Positions 28,811 through 37,648 are shown, numbered from the stretch's first letter. The stretch is DNA of 64,000 nucleotides from Paenibacillus bovis (GCF_001421015.2 NZ_CP013023.1:4955001-5019000); one strand, 5' to 3'. The notes: a model not told the origin generated them from the sequence alone. Program-made: numbers and translations.

Positions 28811-29976
28811 TAATTGTCCGCTCCTTCATTGAGTGAAATCCACACCAGGCACTTATCATCATCCCGATCTGCAGGTGCAGCAGCTTCAAAAAATACCGTT
28901 TCGATTTTTTCTTTATCCAGATGATGATTGGATTTCAGCTGATCAATCAGGAAACTGAGCTGCACTTCCTGATCTCCTTCTACCGCTTCAAGCAGACCAT
29001 CCGTATACAGTACCAGATGTCCGTCTCCTTCATAATGGAAACTGCGGGGCTCCGCTTCAATCCGGTCAAACAGTCCTACCGGGAACGTACTGGTACTGAG
29101 CCGGGTCACTTCTCCATTATCATCAAAGAAAAGACCCGGGGGATGTCCGGCATTGACATAATCGATCCGTTTGTACTTGGTGTCGACTACCAGATAGATC
29201 GCTGTAAAGTAATATTGCACCAGCTGATTCTCGATATGCAGCTGATTAAAACGACGATTCAGCTCCTGAATTACTTTTTCCGGTTCCACATAGGTAGTGA
29301 CTGTATCCTTGAGCACCGACGCGATAAACATGCAGAACAACGATGAGGATATACCATGTCCCATCATATCGAGCAGAATAACGCCATATCGTCCTTCGCC
29401 GAGCGGATACCAGGCATATAGATCACCTGCCAGCTCAAAAGAAGGCTTGTACAGTGCTTGAATCTGGAAAGAAGGATCATGGATCGGTGTACTGAGTACG
29501 GCATGCTGCACTAGACTGGCCAGCTTGAGTTCGTCCTGAATATGCTGATCTCTTTCCTTATGCCAGTCTTTCTCGTGCTTGAGACGAAGAGCAAGACGCA
29601 TACGGGCCAGCAGCTCTACTTTGTTGATCGGCTTGGTTACATAATCCATTGCGCCAGCGTCCAATGCTTCCGCCAGCTTTTTGGAATCGCCTACTGCCGT
29701 TACCATAATAATAGGAATATCCTTGAGCAGCTCATGCTGCTGGATAATCCGACAGGCTTCGATGCCATCCATTTCAGGCATCATCATATCCAGCAGAATC
29801 AGATCAAAGGAATTGGCTTTGGCACGCGCTATCGCGTCAGGCTCGCCCAGACCGAGATGTTCGAACATTTCTTTGGCCGAAGCGGAAGTAACGATATTGG
29901 TATATTGTTCTCTTTTCAGAATCTCACGGATAATAATGACATTGGTCGGATTATCATCAACAATTAATATATTCAT
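28810..29976 (-). CDS. Response regulator with PP2C/SpoIIE phosphatase, RsbY candidate
   Basis: 388 residues. Receiver 1-122 (ILIVDDNPTNVI, LILLDMMMPEMDG with the phospho-Asp), a linker helix, then a SpoIIE-type PP2C domain 150-388 (GVILLDMMGHGISSSLF, VNAGHPPGLFF, LYTDGLLEAVEG). Output is expected to be dephosphorylation of RsbV, freeing SigB, as for RsbY of the B. cereus group. First gene of the operon with the large hybrid kinase, and led by a good sigma-A promoter. Confidence 0.92.
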   Translation of the reverse strand: MNILIVDDNPTNVIIIREILKREQYTNIVTSASAKEMFEHLGLGEPDAIARAKANSFDLILLDMMMPEMDGIEACRIIQQHELLKDIPIIMVTAVGDSKKLAEALDAGAMDYVTKPINKVELLARMRLALRLKHEKDWHKERDQHIQDELKLASLVQHAVLSTPIHDPSFQIQALYKPSFELAGDLYAWYPLGEGRYGVILLDMMGHGISSSLFCMFIASVLKDTVTTYVEPEKVIQELNRRFNQLHIENQLVQYYFTAIYLVVDTKYKRIDYVNAGHPPGLFFDDNGEVTRLSTSTFPVGLFDRIEAEPRSFHYEGDGHLVLYTDGLLEAVEGDQEVQLSFLIDQLKSNHHLDKEKIETVFFEAAAPADRDDDKCLVWISLNEGADN

Positions 29977-30028
29977 AACTTCTCCTCATTCCCTTATTTC
30001 ATGAAGCGGATTCATATACCTTATTTTC

Positions 30029-30057
30029 ATTATAAGCCAACAGTTATTTTTATCCAA
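30029..30057 (-). promoter_or_regulatory. Putative sigma-A promoter of the phosphatase-kinase operon
   Basis: TTGGAT, 17-bp spacer, TATAAT on the minus strand, about 53 bases before the REC-PP2C start codon. Confidence 0.65.
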
Positions 30058-30060
30058 AAA

Positions 30061-30183
30061 GGGGCTGTATCAAAAACTCGTCAAAAAACCTCCAACTCCA
30101 CCATGGAAGTGGAATTGAAGGCATTTTCCTTACAAATCTAGGCCCTAGCGGGGACAACGGTTATATGATTTTGATACAACCTC
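30061..30183. mobile_element. MITE-like element, 123 bp
   Basis: Terminal inverted repeats GGGGCTGTATCAAAA and (reverse) GAGGTTGTATCAAAA match at 13 of 15 positions; the inside has a further imperfect stem and no coding potential. The ends resemble those of common insertion sequences that begin GGGGCTGT. No clear target duplication was seen. It lies just upstream of the phosphatase promoter. Confidence 0.6.
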
Positions 30184-30215
30184 TTTGTCTTTAGCTACAT
30201 GCAGCCTTTTATAAT

Positions 30216-30560
30216 TTAGGATTTATGATTGGCTATAATAAGGACTTTATCCTGATCCAGTTCCTGTTCGTAAAATTCTGCCTCCGCGTCGGTAAACCCG
30301 AACGAAGTGATTTTGGAACGCAGTTCATCACCACGTGAACGGAAAAGGTTGGCTAATGAGTCAAACATGCCTTCTTCCTTCAGTCCAATCTCCTGTGCGC
30401 CTGCTGTCTCGGCAATCTTGGCTGTCACGTCCTGCTGATGCGCCAGTACATAGATATCATCAAACCCATAACCTGTACTTTGCAGCTCCTTCACGACTTC
30501 TACAGCCTGTATGCCATTGGCTACAATCTTGGCGTATGGCTTGGCATTGGTCGGATTCAT
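30216..30560 (-). CDS. General stress protein, YflT-like
   Basis: 114 residues using the ATG at 30560 after CAGGTGAGTAAC. The N-terminus KIVANGIQAVEVVKELQSTG and DDIYVLAH are the YflT/GSP17M-like fold of heat- and stress-induced proteins. A SigB-type promoter (30599-30624) precedes it, which supports the call independently. Confidence 0.85.
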   Translation of the reverse strand: MNPTNAKPYAKIVANGIQAVEVVKELQSTGYGFDDIYVLAHQQDVTAKIAETAGAQEIGLKEEGMFDSLANLFRSRGDELRSKITSFGFTDAEAEFYEQELDQDKVLIIANHKS

Positions 30561-30598
30561 GTTACTCACCTGCTCCCACAAGATAGTCAATATAGCAT

Positions 30599-30624
30599 TT
30601 ACCCTCATCTAACATGTTTGAAAC
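30599..30624 (-). promoter_or_regulatory. SigB-type promoter of the YflT-like gene
   Basis: GTTTCA, 14-bp spacer, GGGTAA on the minus strand, about 40 bases before the start. Same -35 and spacer as the rsbV promoter. Confidence 0.75.
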
Positions 30625-30646
30625 ATCTTTTTTTGTAAACTACACT

Positions 30647-31222
30647 TTATTCAGATAAGGTATCGAAAATATCTGCGCTAACAATCTCGTCTGTGCCGGG
30701 TTTGGTAAAGACTTTGAAAGCGTAAAAGTCGTTATTGTAACCTTCCCCGTCTTCTGCTGTGAAATCCGGTTCTCCCAGCTCACTGGTGATCGCCTGCTTG
30801 TTCAAGCGAAGCGAATGACCGTCCAGTGTCAGTGATCCGGCATGAGCAGGCACACTTACATAATAAATGTGATTTCCCATCATGCCTACTTTCACATCGT
30901 CATATTCGTATTCCGTATAGCCGGCATCCGTCTTCACCTGACGGAGCGGTTCACCCTTTTTATCCAGCAGTTCTGCGCGGCTATCGCTGAGGGATACGCC
31001 GTTCAGGGTATGGTAGCTGAGTGTATCCGGAGTATCAGGTTCTTCATATACGGATTCGGTTGCAGACGCTATGGAAGCGGTATGGATACTGTTATCGGCC
31101 GGCATTGCGGCATACTCAGCAGATTGCACAGCTACGACTGGCTGTAACGGTGCATCAGATACCTGGGCAGAACCGTTGTAAGGGGACAATATTCCAGCAA
31201 GTAACATCATGTAAGTAAGCAT
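30647..31222 (-). CDS. Secreted hypothetical protein with two related beta modules
   Basis: 191 residues. A short hydrophobic N-terminus (MLTYMMLLAGIL) looks like a weak signal peptide. HTLNGVSLSDSRAELLDKKG and LTLDGHSLRLNKQAITSELG are two related modules resembling the DUF4309/YjgB type. Function unknown. It lies between SigB-controlled genes, but no SigB promoter was found in front of it. Confidence 0.65.
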   Translation of the reverse strand: MLTYMMLLAGILSPYNGSAQVSDAPLQPVVAVQSAEYAAMPADNSIHTASIASATESVYEEPDTPDTLSYHTLNGVSLSDSRAELLDKKGEPLRQVKTDAGYTEYEYDDVKVGMMGNHIYYVSVPAHAGSLTLDGHSLRLNKQAITSELGEPDFTAEDGEGYNNDFYAFKVFTKPGTDEIVSADIFDTLSE

Positions 31223-31312
31223 CGTCTCACCCTTTCTATCGGTTTACACATGAAATCGTCGTGTCGCCATTGGTCGTGTCGAGATTATCAGCAGCAGATT
31301 AATTAGCTGATG

Positions 31313-31852
31313 TTACTTCGTTGGGATTTTGCGAAATTTCTGCCATACGTTTACTGCGGTGTCTACCCAGTTCAACCATGCGCCATTATTATGACCGTTT
31401 TTGTCATATGTAGCAGAGTAGGATTGCAGGGTACGATCTTCTGGTGTAGAAGCTGTTACCATAGAATGTGCATTGCTGGAATGCTCGGATTTGCCAGTGG
31501 CAAATTTCACGCGATCAAACAATGTACCGGATACTTCTTTGGTTTTCAGCGTCAGGTCTTTTACAGTCTCCGTGATTTCACTCAGCACCACGCCAAGGTT
31601 TTTAACGGATTCTACAACCGGATCAACCTGTTGCAACTTATGTTCGACATCTCCTGTAATATCATTGACATTGCGGATTGTCTGTTTCACTTCGTATGTC
31701 AGTTCTTCCATTGTCTTTTGTACATCTTTCAAGGTTGCGGATACATTATCCAGCGAATCCTTGGCGGATAACAGGGTCTTAACGAGGAATACAACGAGTA
31801 CTGCGAATGCGATAGCAACGATCGCTACACTGATACTGATAACAATGTTCAT
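31313..31852 (-). CDS. DUF948 membrane protein (YtxG-like)
   Basis: 179 residues: one N-terminal membrane helix (VISISVAIVAIAFAVLVVFL) followed by a long coiled coil with LKDVQKTMEELTYEVKQTIR typical of DUF948/YtxG, a general-stress family often seen with YtxH. Led by a SigB-type promoter at 31918-31943. Confidence 0.87.
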   Translation of the reverse strand: MNIVISISVAIVAIAFAVLVVFLVKTLLSAKDSLDNVSATLKDVQKTMEELTYEVKQTIRNVNDITGDVEHKLQQVDPVVESVKNLGVVLSEITETVKDLTLKTKEVSGTLFDRVKFATGKSEHSSNAHSMVTASTPEDRTLQSYSATYDKNGHNNGAWLNWVDTAVNVWQKFRKIPTK

Positions 31853-31917
31853 AATTTACCCTCTCTTTCAACAATGAATGTTTTGGTTTCACATTTTTTC
31901 AGGATGTTATTCATAAA

Positions 31918-31943
31918 CTACCCTTCTGTTTTGCGACCGAAAC
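31918..31943 (-). promoter_or_regulatory. SigB-type promoter of the DUF948 gene
   Basis: GTTTCG, 14-bp spacer, GGGTAG on the minus strand, 66 bases before the start codon. It is divergent from the promoter at 31982. Confidence 0.7.
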
Positions 31944-31981
31944 AGAAGCAGCTCCCGTTCACGTAAATATAACAGCTTCTG

Positions 31982-32007
31982 TTTCAACGCATAACGGCAC
32001 GGTTAAG
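31982..32007 (+). promoter_or_regulatory. Possible SigB-type promoter of the DUF1328 gene
   Basis: GTTTCA, 14-bp spacer, GGTTAA; the -10 is one base poorer than its neighbours. About 105 bases before the start codon. Confidence 0.5.
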
Positions 32008-32112
32008 GTACATTTACTAATTAATAAGTAACTAATTCCATACGATCTGTATGACGTGATGACAGATCAAAAATCCAGCAACTTCATATTCCTAACAGAA
32101 AGGGTGATATTC

Positions 32113-32277
32113 ATGTTGAAATGGTCTATTCTTTTCCTCATTATTGCTATTGTTGCAGGCGTATTCGGATTCTTTGGTATCGTCGAAGCAGCAGCAACCA
32201 TTGCCAAGGTACTGTTCTTCCTGTTCCTGGTACTGTTCGTGATCAGTCTGTTTACAGGACGCAGACGAACCTATTAA
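32113..32277 (+). CDS. DUF1328 small membrane protein (YtjA-like)
   Basis: 54 residues from the ATG at 32113 after AGAAAGGGTGATATTC. Two hydrophobic helices; [20 protein letters not shown] is the DUF1328 signature. Small stress-associated membrane proteins; function unknown. It is led by a possible SigB promoter and followed by a strong terminator. Confidence 0.9.
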   Translation: MLKWSILFLIIAIVAGVFGFFGIVEAAATIAKVLFFLFLVLFVISLFTGRRRTY

Positions 32278-32346
32278 CCGTTCTCTCATCCTTTGAAGTA
32301 TGGTGTACAGGGATGAGCACGGCTGCGGTTCAGATAATGTCTTATC

Positions 32347-32389
32347 GGCCAAAAGAGCCTTTCTCTCCGGGAGAAAGGCTCTTTTGGCT
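32347..32389. terminator. Strong bidirectional stem-loop terminator
   Basis: GGCCAAAAGAGCCTTTCTC pairs with GAGAAAGGCTCTTTTGGC around four bases; it separates the plus-strand DUF1328 gene from the minus-strand gene that follows. Confidence 0.8.
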
Positions 32390-32455
32390 TTGTTTATGAA
32401 TTATATAGATATATAGGCTGCGAAAAAGTAACCTGCTGTATCTCATGATGTATGT

Positions 32456-33064
32456 TTAACGCATCAGTAATCGGGGTAGCTTGAGTAAATCCAGGCGGAA
32501 CCGGACCTTAATCTCATTTTCGCCAAACTCCATTTGCTTTACTTCTACAATAGCCGGAAAATACTTGGTCAGCGAGATATCTACAGGCTCCAGCAGTGCT
32601 CCTGCCCATTGTCCATGACGTACCGTAGTATGCTGATGGGTGAGGACCAGCTGGTTGTCCTGCAAGCGGGCATCAAAATCCAGCAGCGCTCCAAACGGAA
32701 TGCCCAGATAATCTCCTGTCAGATCGGCCTGGACCATATTTCCTTTCCATGTAAAGTCGGCTCCCTGGATATGCAGTCCTGACGGATAATCTTCCTGATG
32801 ATCCAGCAGCTCTTTGCGGGCAAGCTGATTGAATTCCTGCGGACTGAGCGTAATCTCCAATCGCTTCTGCTGGATCATGGTCTGTATTTTGGCGGTTGTA
32901 TCCAGCTCTGTATAATCGAGGCCTGGATGACGCTGCGGCGCTACCATCCATGCCAGCCAAGCGACCCCGGCTGCCGCAATAACCAGCAGAATAACAAAAA
33001 CAACCAGCACCCATTTCCAGCGAAAACGCCTGTGATGCCGTCCGGAACCTGATGATTCGTCCAC
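32456..33064 (-). CDS. YpmS-like (DUF2140) membrane-anchored protein
   Basis: 202 residues with a GTG start after GAGGGTTATATT. Basic N-terminus, one membrane helix (KWVLVVFVILLVIAAAGVAW), then an external beta-rich domain containing LEITLSPQEFNQLARKEL and GIPFGALLDFDARLQDNQLV, as in the YpmS/DUF2140 family. Function unknown. Confidence 0.75.
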   Translation of the reverse strand: MDESSGSGRHHRRFRWKWVLVVFVILLVIAAAGVAWLAWMVAPQRHPGLDYTELDTTAKIQTMIQQKRLEITLSPQEFNQLARKELLDHQEDYPSGLHIQGADFTWKGNMVQADLTGDYLGIPFGALLDFDARLQDNQLVLTHQHTTVRHGQWAGALLEPVDISLTKYFPAIVEVKQMEFGENEIKVRFRLDLLKLPRLLMR

Positions 33065-33188
33065 AATATAACCCTCTTTTCCATTCGATCCTGTACGCTG
33101 GAGAGCTGAAGAACCAATGCCGAGTAAGCTTATTTCCTGTAATCATTTTTTCTTTTGATTATAAAAATAAAGACTTCTTACGATCTGC

Positions 33189-34061
33189 TCAGACTTCTCT
33201 CGGCTCTACATGTACATGCACATAATGAATATTATGCACTTCTGCCATCCTAGCTTCAACTTTATCGCTAATATGGTGACTTTCCGTAATTGTCAGCTCG
33301 GGAGAGACTTCGATAATGACATCGACCAGTGTCTGGCTGCCATTAATGCGGGCTTTGATATCCTTGATATTCTCTACTCCTTCAATAGAAGCAATCGTCT
33401 CACGCAGTCCCGGCAATTCTTGCTCGTCAAAACCGTCTGTCAGACGGTGCATCGAATCGCTCAGGATATCCCAGGCGGTTTTGCAGATCAGCAGGCCTAC
33501 CACCAGCGCTGCAACAATATCCAGCCAGGGCATACCCAGCTGGGAACCGATAATGCCTATTGCAGCGCCCACACTGACCATTGCGTCAGACAGATTGTCT
33601 TTGGCAGCTGCCATCAGTGCCTGACTATTCGTACGCCGGGCTAAATTCAAATTATAACGATAGACGCCATACATAATCACTGCACAAATCATAGCTACAC
33701 CGGCTAGCCAAGGCTCCGGCGCCTGCTCCTGTCCAGAGAATAACAGGCCCACACCATCTACCAGCACCTGAATACCTACCATAGCCATAATAAAAGAAGC
33801 AATCAGCGCTGCAACCGTCTCTGCCCGGAAATGTCCATACGCATGATCAGAATCCGGCGGTTTCCGCGAAATACGTAGTCCGATCAATACAGCGACAGAT
33901 GCTACAATATCCGTCAGATTATTCATCCCGTCTGCACGCAGCGCACTCGACAGAAACAGATAACCAAGAATCAGCTTGAATGCAGACAGGATCAGATATG
34001 TGACAATACTAAGCCATGCTCCGCGCTCGCCTTCCTTGATATTCTGATATACATCCACCAT
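33189..34061 (-). CDS. Cation diffusion facilitator transporter
   Basis: 290 residues, six membrane helices and a C-terminal metal-binding domain. ALRADGMNNLTDIVASVAVL and AKDNLSDAMVSVGAA hold the paired Asp sites (HDxxxD-like; here DxxxN..D and DxxxD) of CDF exporters. Metal likely Mn, Zn or Fe; not decidable here. Ribosome site GGGAGG. Confidence 0.9.
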   Translation of the reverse strand: MVDVYQNIKEGERGAWLSIVTYLILSAFKLILGYLFLSSALRADGMNNLTDIVASVAVLIGLRISRKPPDSDHAYGHFRAETVAALIASFIMAMVGIQVLVDGVGLLFSGQEQAPEPWLAGVAMICAVIMYGVYRYNLNLARRTNSQALMAAAKDNLSDAMVSVGAAIGIIGSQLGMPWLDIVAALVVGLLICKTAWDILSDSMHRLTDGFDEQELPGLRETIASIEGVENIKDIKARINGSQTLVDVIIEVSPELTITESHHISDKVEARMAEVHNIHYVHVHVEPREV

Positions 34062-34157
34062 GTTGTTGGTTCCTCCCTATGCAGACCGCTCCGTACAATA
34101 GCCCGCTTCCCATTTCATCTGTTCATCGTAACAAACGGTTTTATTGTGGGTCTAGAG

Positions 34158-34291
34158 AAACGTTGTAGGGAAAGGCAAACGTTGTAGCCTGAAGCAAACC
34201 TTGTAGCACCGGGCAAAGCAAGTAAGCCAGGTGAAACGTTGTGCATAAAGGTTAACATTTTTGCCCGGACGCAAAATTTGTTGGGGTCAGG
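34158..34291. repeat. 19-bp degenerate tandem repeat, about seven copies
   Basis: Units of 19-20 bases begin at 34158, 34177, 34196, 34215, 34234, 34254 and 34273; the consensus starts AAACGTTGTAG and ends near GGC. The first three are clear, the later ones more diverged. It lies in the non-coding gap 34062-34467 between the CDF gene and the ABC-F terminator, a gap that otherwise holds no gene. Confidence 0.75.
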
Positions 34292-34414
34292 TTGGATCTA
34301 GGGTGGAGTGAGTTGATTGATTAAGGTCTGCTTACAGCTATATGTATCATAAGCACAACTGTGAGCCAAGAATATTAACGTCTCCTCCTCAGCAGCCCTC
34401 ACTATCAAAATACA

Positions 34415-34443
34415 CAAAAAAGCGGCTCCCAAAGGAACCGCTT
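34415..34443 (-). terminator. Terminator after ABC-F gene
   Basis: AAGCGGTTCC pairs with GGGAGCCGCTT on the minus strand and is followed by six T. Confidence 0.85.
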
Positions 34444-34467
34444 GGTTTTACTGAAAGTAATCCGGGA

Positions 34468-36093
34468 TTACACTTGTACCGGATACATTTTTTCGCGCAT
34501 TTCCTGGATTTCTTTGCTTTCCAGGTATTCGTCATAGCTCATCATACGATCGATAATGCCATTTGGCGTAATCTCGATGATGCGGTTGGCGATAGTCTGT
34601 ACGAACTGATGGTCATGGGAAGTGAAGATGATAGTCCCGTCAAAATCAGTCAGACCATTATTCAGTGCTGTAATGGATTCGAGATCCAAGTGGTTGGTAG
34701 GCTCATCCAGCAGCAGAACGTTACCGCCCATCAACATCATGCGGGACAGCATGCAGCGAACTTTCTCGCCCCCGGACAGTACGCTTGCTTTTTTGAGTGC
34801 TTCGTCACCGGAGAACAGCATCCGGCCGAGGAAACCGCGCAGGAAAGATTCATCCGGATCTTTGGAATAACGACGCAGCCAGTCAACCAGCGTCTCGTCT
34901 ACTCCATCAAAGTAAGCGGAGTTATCATTCGGGAAGTACGCCTGGGAAGTAGTTACGCCCCACTGGTACGTTCCTTCATCCGGCTCCACTTCGCCCATGA
35001 GGATCTGGAACAAAGCAGTTTTTACGTTACCGTTTGGTCCCACGAGAGCGATTTTATCGCCTTTGTTGACGGTCAGCGTCAGGTTGTTAATTACTTTTTC
35101 GCCGTCGATCGTTTTGCTCAGACCATCGATCAACAGCAGCTGTTTGCCTGCTTCGCGCTCGCCTTTGAAATTGATAAACGGATATTTACGGTTGGATGGA
35201 CGAATATCATCCAGCGTAATTTTGTCCAGCATTTTCTTACGGGAAGTAGCCTGCTTGGACTTGGATTTATTGGCGCTAAAGCGCTGGATAAAGGCTTGCA
35301 GTTCTTTGACCTTGTCTTCTTTTTTCTTGTTCTGTTCACGGCTCAGTTGGAGTGCCAGCTGGCTGGACTCGTACCAGAAGTCATAGTTACCTACATACAT
35401 CTGGATTTTGCCAAAGTCGATATCGGCGATATGCGTACATACCGTGTTCAGGAAGTGACGGTCGTGACTGACTACGATAACAGTGCCATCGTAGGAAGCC
35501 AGGAAGTTTTCCAGCCAGTGAATAGATTCGATGTCCAAATGGTTGGTAGGCTCATCCAGCAGCAGGATGTTCGGGTGACCGAACAGGGCCTGAGCGAGCA
35601 GGACGCGTACTTTCTCGTTACCGTTCAATTCCTTCATCATTTTATACTGCATTTCGTTGTCGATGCCCAGACCGTTCAGCATCTCGGCAGCTTCGGCTTC
35701 CGCTTCCCAGCCGTTCATTTCTGCAAATTCGGCTTCCAGTTCGCCGGCACGCATGCCGTCTTCATCACTGAAGTTTTCTTTTGCATAAAGAGCATCTTTT
35801 TCTTTCATAATATCGTACAGGCGTTTGTGACCCATAATTACGGTCTCCAGCACCTGGAACTCATCGTATTCGGATTGGTTCTGTTTGAGGATCGCCATAC
35901 GCTCGCCCGGAGTGATATGCACTTCCCCTTCGTTCTGTTCTACTTCACCGGACAGAATTTTGAGGAATGTGGATTTACCGGCACCGTTCGCACCGATCAG
36001 ACCGTAGCAGTTACCTGGCGTGAATTTAATATTTACATCTTCAAAAAGGGCGCGCTTACCGTAACGCAGCGTGACACCTGAAGTACTTATCAT
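34468..36093 (-). CDS. ABC-F family ATPase (YkpA/YbiT-like)
   Basis: 541 residues with two ATP-binding domains joined by a charged linker near 240-300 (EQNKKKEDKVKELQAFIQRF). Domain 1 has GANGAGKST and LLLDEPTNHLD; domain 2 has LSGGEKVRCML and LLLDEPTNHLD, but its Walker A is GPNGNVKTA, with Val replacing the Gly before Lys. First-domain signature is LNGNE rather than LSGGQ. ABC-F proteins act on the ribosome E-site; no membrane segment. A 579-codon open frame on the opposite strand is a shadow of this gene. Confidence 0.93.
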   Translation of the reverse strand: MISTSGVTLRYGKRALFEDVNIKFTPGNCYGLIGANGAGKSTFLKILSGEVEQNEGEVHITPGERMAILKQNQSEYDEFQVLETVIMGHKRLYDIMKEKDALYAKENFSDEDGMRAGELEAEFAEMNGWEAEAEAAEMLNGLGIDNEMQYKMMKELNGNEKVRVLLAQALFGHPNILLLDEPTNHLDIESIHWLENFLASYDGTVIVVSHDRHFLNTVCTHIADIDFGKIQMYVGNYDFWYESSQLALQLSREQNKKKEDKVKELQAFIQRFSANKSKSKQATSRKKMLDKITLDDIRPSNRKYPFINFKGEREAGKQLLLIDGLSKTIDGEKVINNLTLTVNKGDKIALVGPNGNVKTALFQILMGEVEPDEGTYQWGVTTSQAYFPNDNSAYFDGVDETLVDWLRRYSKDPDESFLRGFLGRMLFSGDEALKKASVLSGGEKVRCMLSRMMLMGGNVLLLDEPTNHLDLESITALNNGLTDFDGTIIFTSHDHQFVQTIANRIIEITPNGIIDRMMSYDEYLESKEIQEMREKMYPVQV

Positions 36094-36318
36094 GTATACA
36101 ACCCATCCTTATCATTAATAAAGTATTGTGTGATGAAACTTATCTTATTTCATGAAAAAAGGCAGTATTCATTTTCATGAAATTACTGTTGGCAATAGTA
36201 TACCACACAAATTTGGGTAATCGAACTATTCCCACTATCTTTTCTTATTTAAAATTTGTGATCCAGCGAATCGGCAAAGACAGCCGGTTATCCTGCTAAC
36301 CAGCTGTCAGATGGGAGA

Positions 36319-37419
36319 TCAGATTACATTTTCTTCGTCTTCGCTGTCTGCTTCTTCATCGGCATTACCATGAACGATCAGCGTCTCGCCATAACCAAGT
36401 ACACGGATACGCTCCGAATCGATTTTCAGGCGCTGGCGCTCGGCTTCCAGGCGATCAAGTGCCTCTTTGGCAGTATCATCAGCTAGCTTGAAAGTTCCGT
36501 AATGCATAGGGATCATCGTCTCGGCACCGACATCGCAAAAGGCGCGCAAAGCTTCCTCGGGCGTCGTATGCTGAGAACTGAGGAACCATTCAGGTTCGTA
36601 TGCACCGATCGGCATCAGCGCCACATGAATCTTGTGACGGCGACCAATCTCGCTGAATCCGGGGAAATAACCACTATCACCGGCAAAATAAATCGTAGGC
36701 GGCAGCGGCTCATGAATGTATCCGTCTGCTTCGCTATCGCCGGTGACGGCTGGAACATCCGGCTTGGGCTCGGTTGGGTCCTGTTCGGTATTCCAGATAT
36801 GATGGGGTTCCTGCGGCAGCACCGGATGATGCACCGGCTCCAGAACATAGCCACCCCAGTGTGACGTATTCGTATCCAGCAATGTACGGCGGCTCCAGTG
36901 CTGGGTCGGTACAAAAGTAATATTCACATCGCCTACTTTGAATGTCTCCCACCAGTGCATTTCATGACAGCGATGAAAGCCTTTGCGAACCATTTTGGCT
37001 TTCAGTCCTGCCGGAACAATAACAGTAGTAGAGCTGCGATACAGCTTGCGAATGGAATTGATATGCATGTGATCATAATGCGAATGGGAAATCAGAATAA
37101 TATCGATCGGCGGCACATCTTCGATCGGAATTCCCGGTTGACCGATCCGACGCTGAAAAGCCAGCCGCTGTGCCCATACCGGATCGGTCACAATATTCAA
37201 CCCTTCATATTGCAGGAAAAAGGTGGAATGCCCAATCCAGGTAATCGAAGCATCTTCCCGATTGGCATGCAAATAATCCATTTCCGGCTCTTTGTGAGGG
37301 ACAACATAAGAACGATCCCTGGTTGCTTTTTTGCGGCGATCTTCGCGCCATTGCTTGAACTGTTTGAGTGTCTTGTCGATACTGACGTTGTCTATATTAT
37401 CGTAACGAATCTTCGGCAT
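36319..37419 (-). CDS. MBL-fold hydrolase, NAPE-PLD/UlaG-like
   Basis: 366 residues. SHSHYDHMHI (metal motif), HWGGYVLEP, YFAGDSGYFPGF and PMHYGTFKL match the N-acylphosphatidylethanolamine phospholipase D-like branch of the superfamily. Cytoplasmic, no signal peptide. Substrate in bacteria uncertain. Ribosome site GGGAGGAATACAATCC. Confidence 0.88.
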   Translation of the reverse strand: MPKIRYDNIDNVSIDKTLKQFKQWREDRRKKATRDRSYVVPHKEPEMDYLHANREDASITWIGHSTFFLQYEGLNIVTDPVWAQRLAFQRRIGQPGIPIEDVPPIDIILISHSHYDHMHINSIRKLYRSSTTVIVPAGLKAKMVRKGFHRCHEMHWWETFKVGDVNITFVPTQHWSRRTLLDTNTSHWGGYVLEPVHHPVLPQEPHHIWNTEQDPTEPKPDVPAVTGDSEADGYIHEPLPPTIYFAGDSGYFPGFSEIGRRHKIHVALMPIGAYEPEWFLSSQHTTPEEALRAFCDVGAETMIPMHYGTFKLADDTAKEALDRLEAERQRLKIDSERIRVLGYGETLIVHGNADEEADSEDEENVI

Positions 37420-37604
37420 AGGATTGTATTCCTCCCTGATAAGTCTTGACGATTGGATAGATCTGCGGGATTCTGCTGCATATTGGCAGATAGTCCCAAC
37501 GTATAGCGTATATATTTCGGTCGTCTGTTTTACCTGCTGGTATTTGAAAGATTATTACCCGGTTTACATATCCACGTATCAACGTTGGATATAATATCCT
37601 ATTC

Positions 37605-37648
37605 AAAAAAAGCCCTGTAATCCCGACGATCGGGTTACAGGGCTTTTT
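37605..37648. terminator. Terminator at the end of the haem uptake operon
   Basis: AAAAAGCCCTGTAATCCCGA pairs with TCGGGTTACAGGGCTTTTT around three bases, with T/A runs on both sides; it follows the ATPase gene at 37678. Confidence 0.9.

Noticed and set aside
34342..36081. A 579-codon open frame on the plus strand
   Set aside because: It lies antisense to the ABC-F gene with matching codon phase; the reading is Phe/Val/His rich with no family motif and no ribosome site. A shadow.
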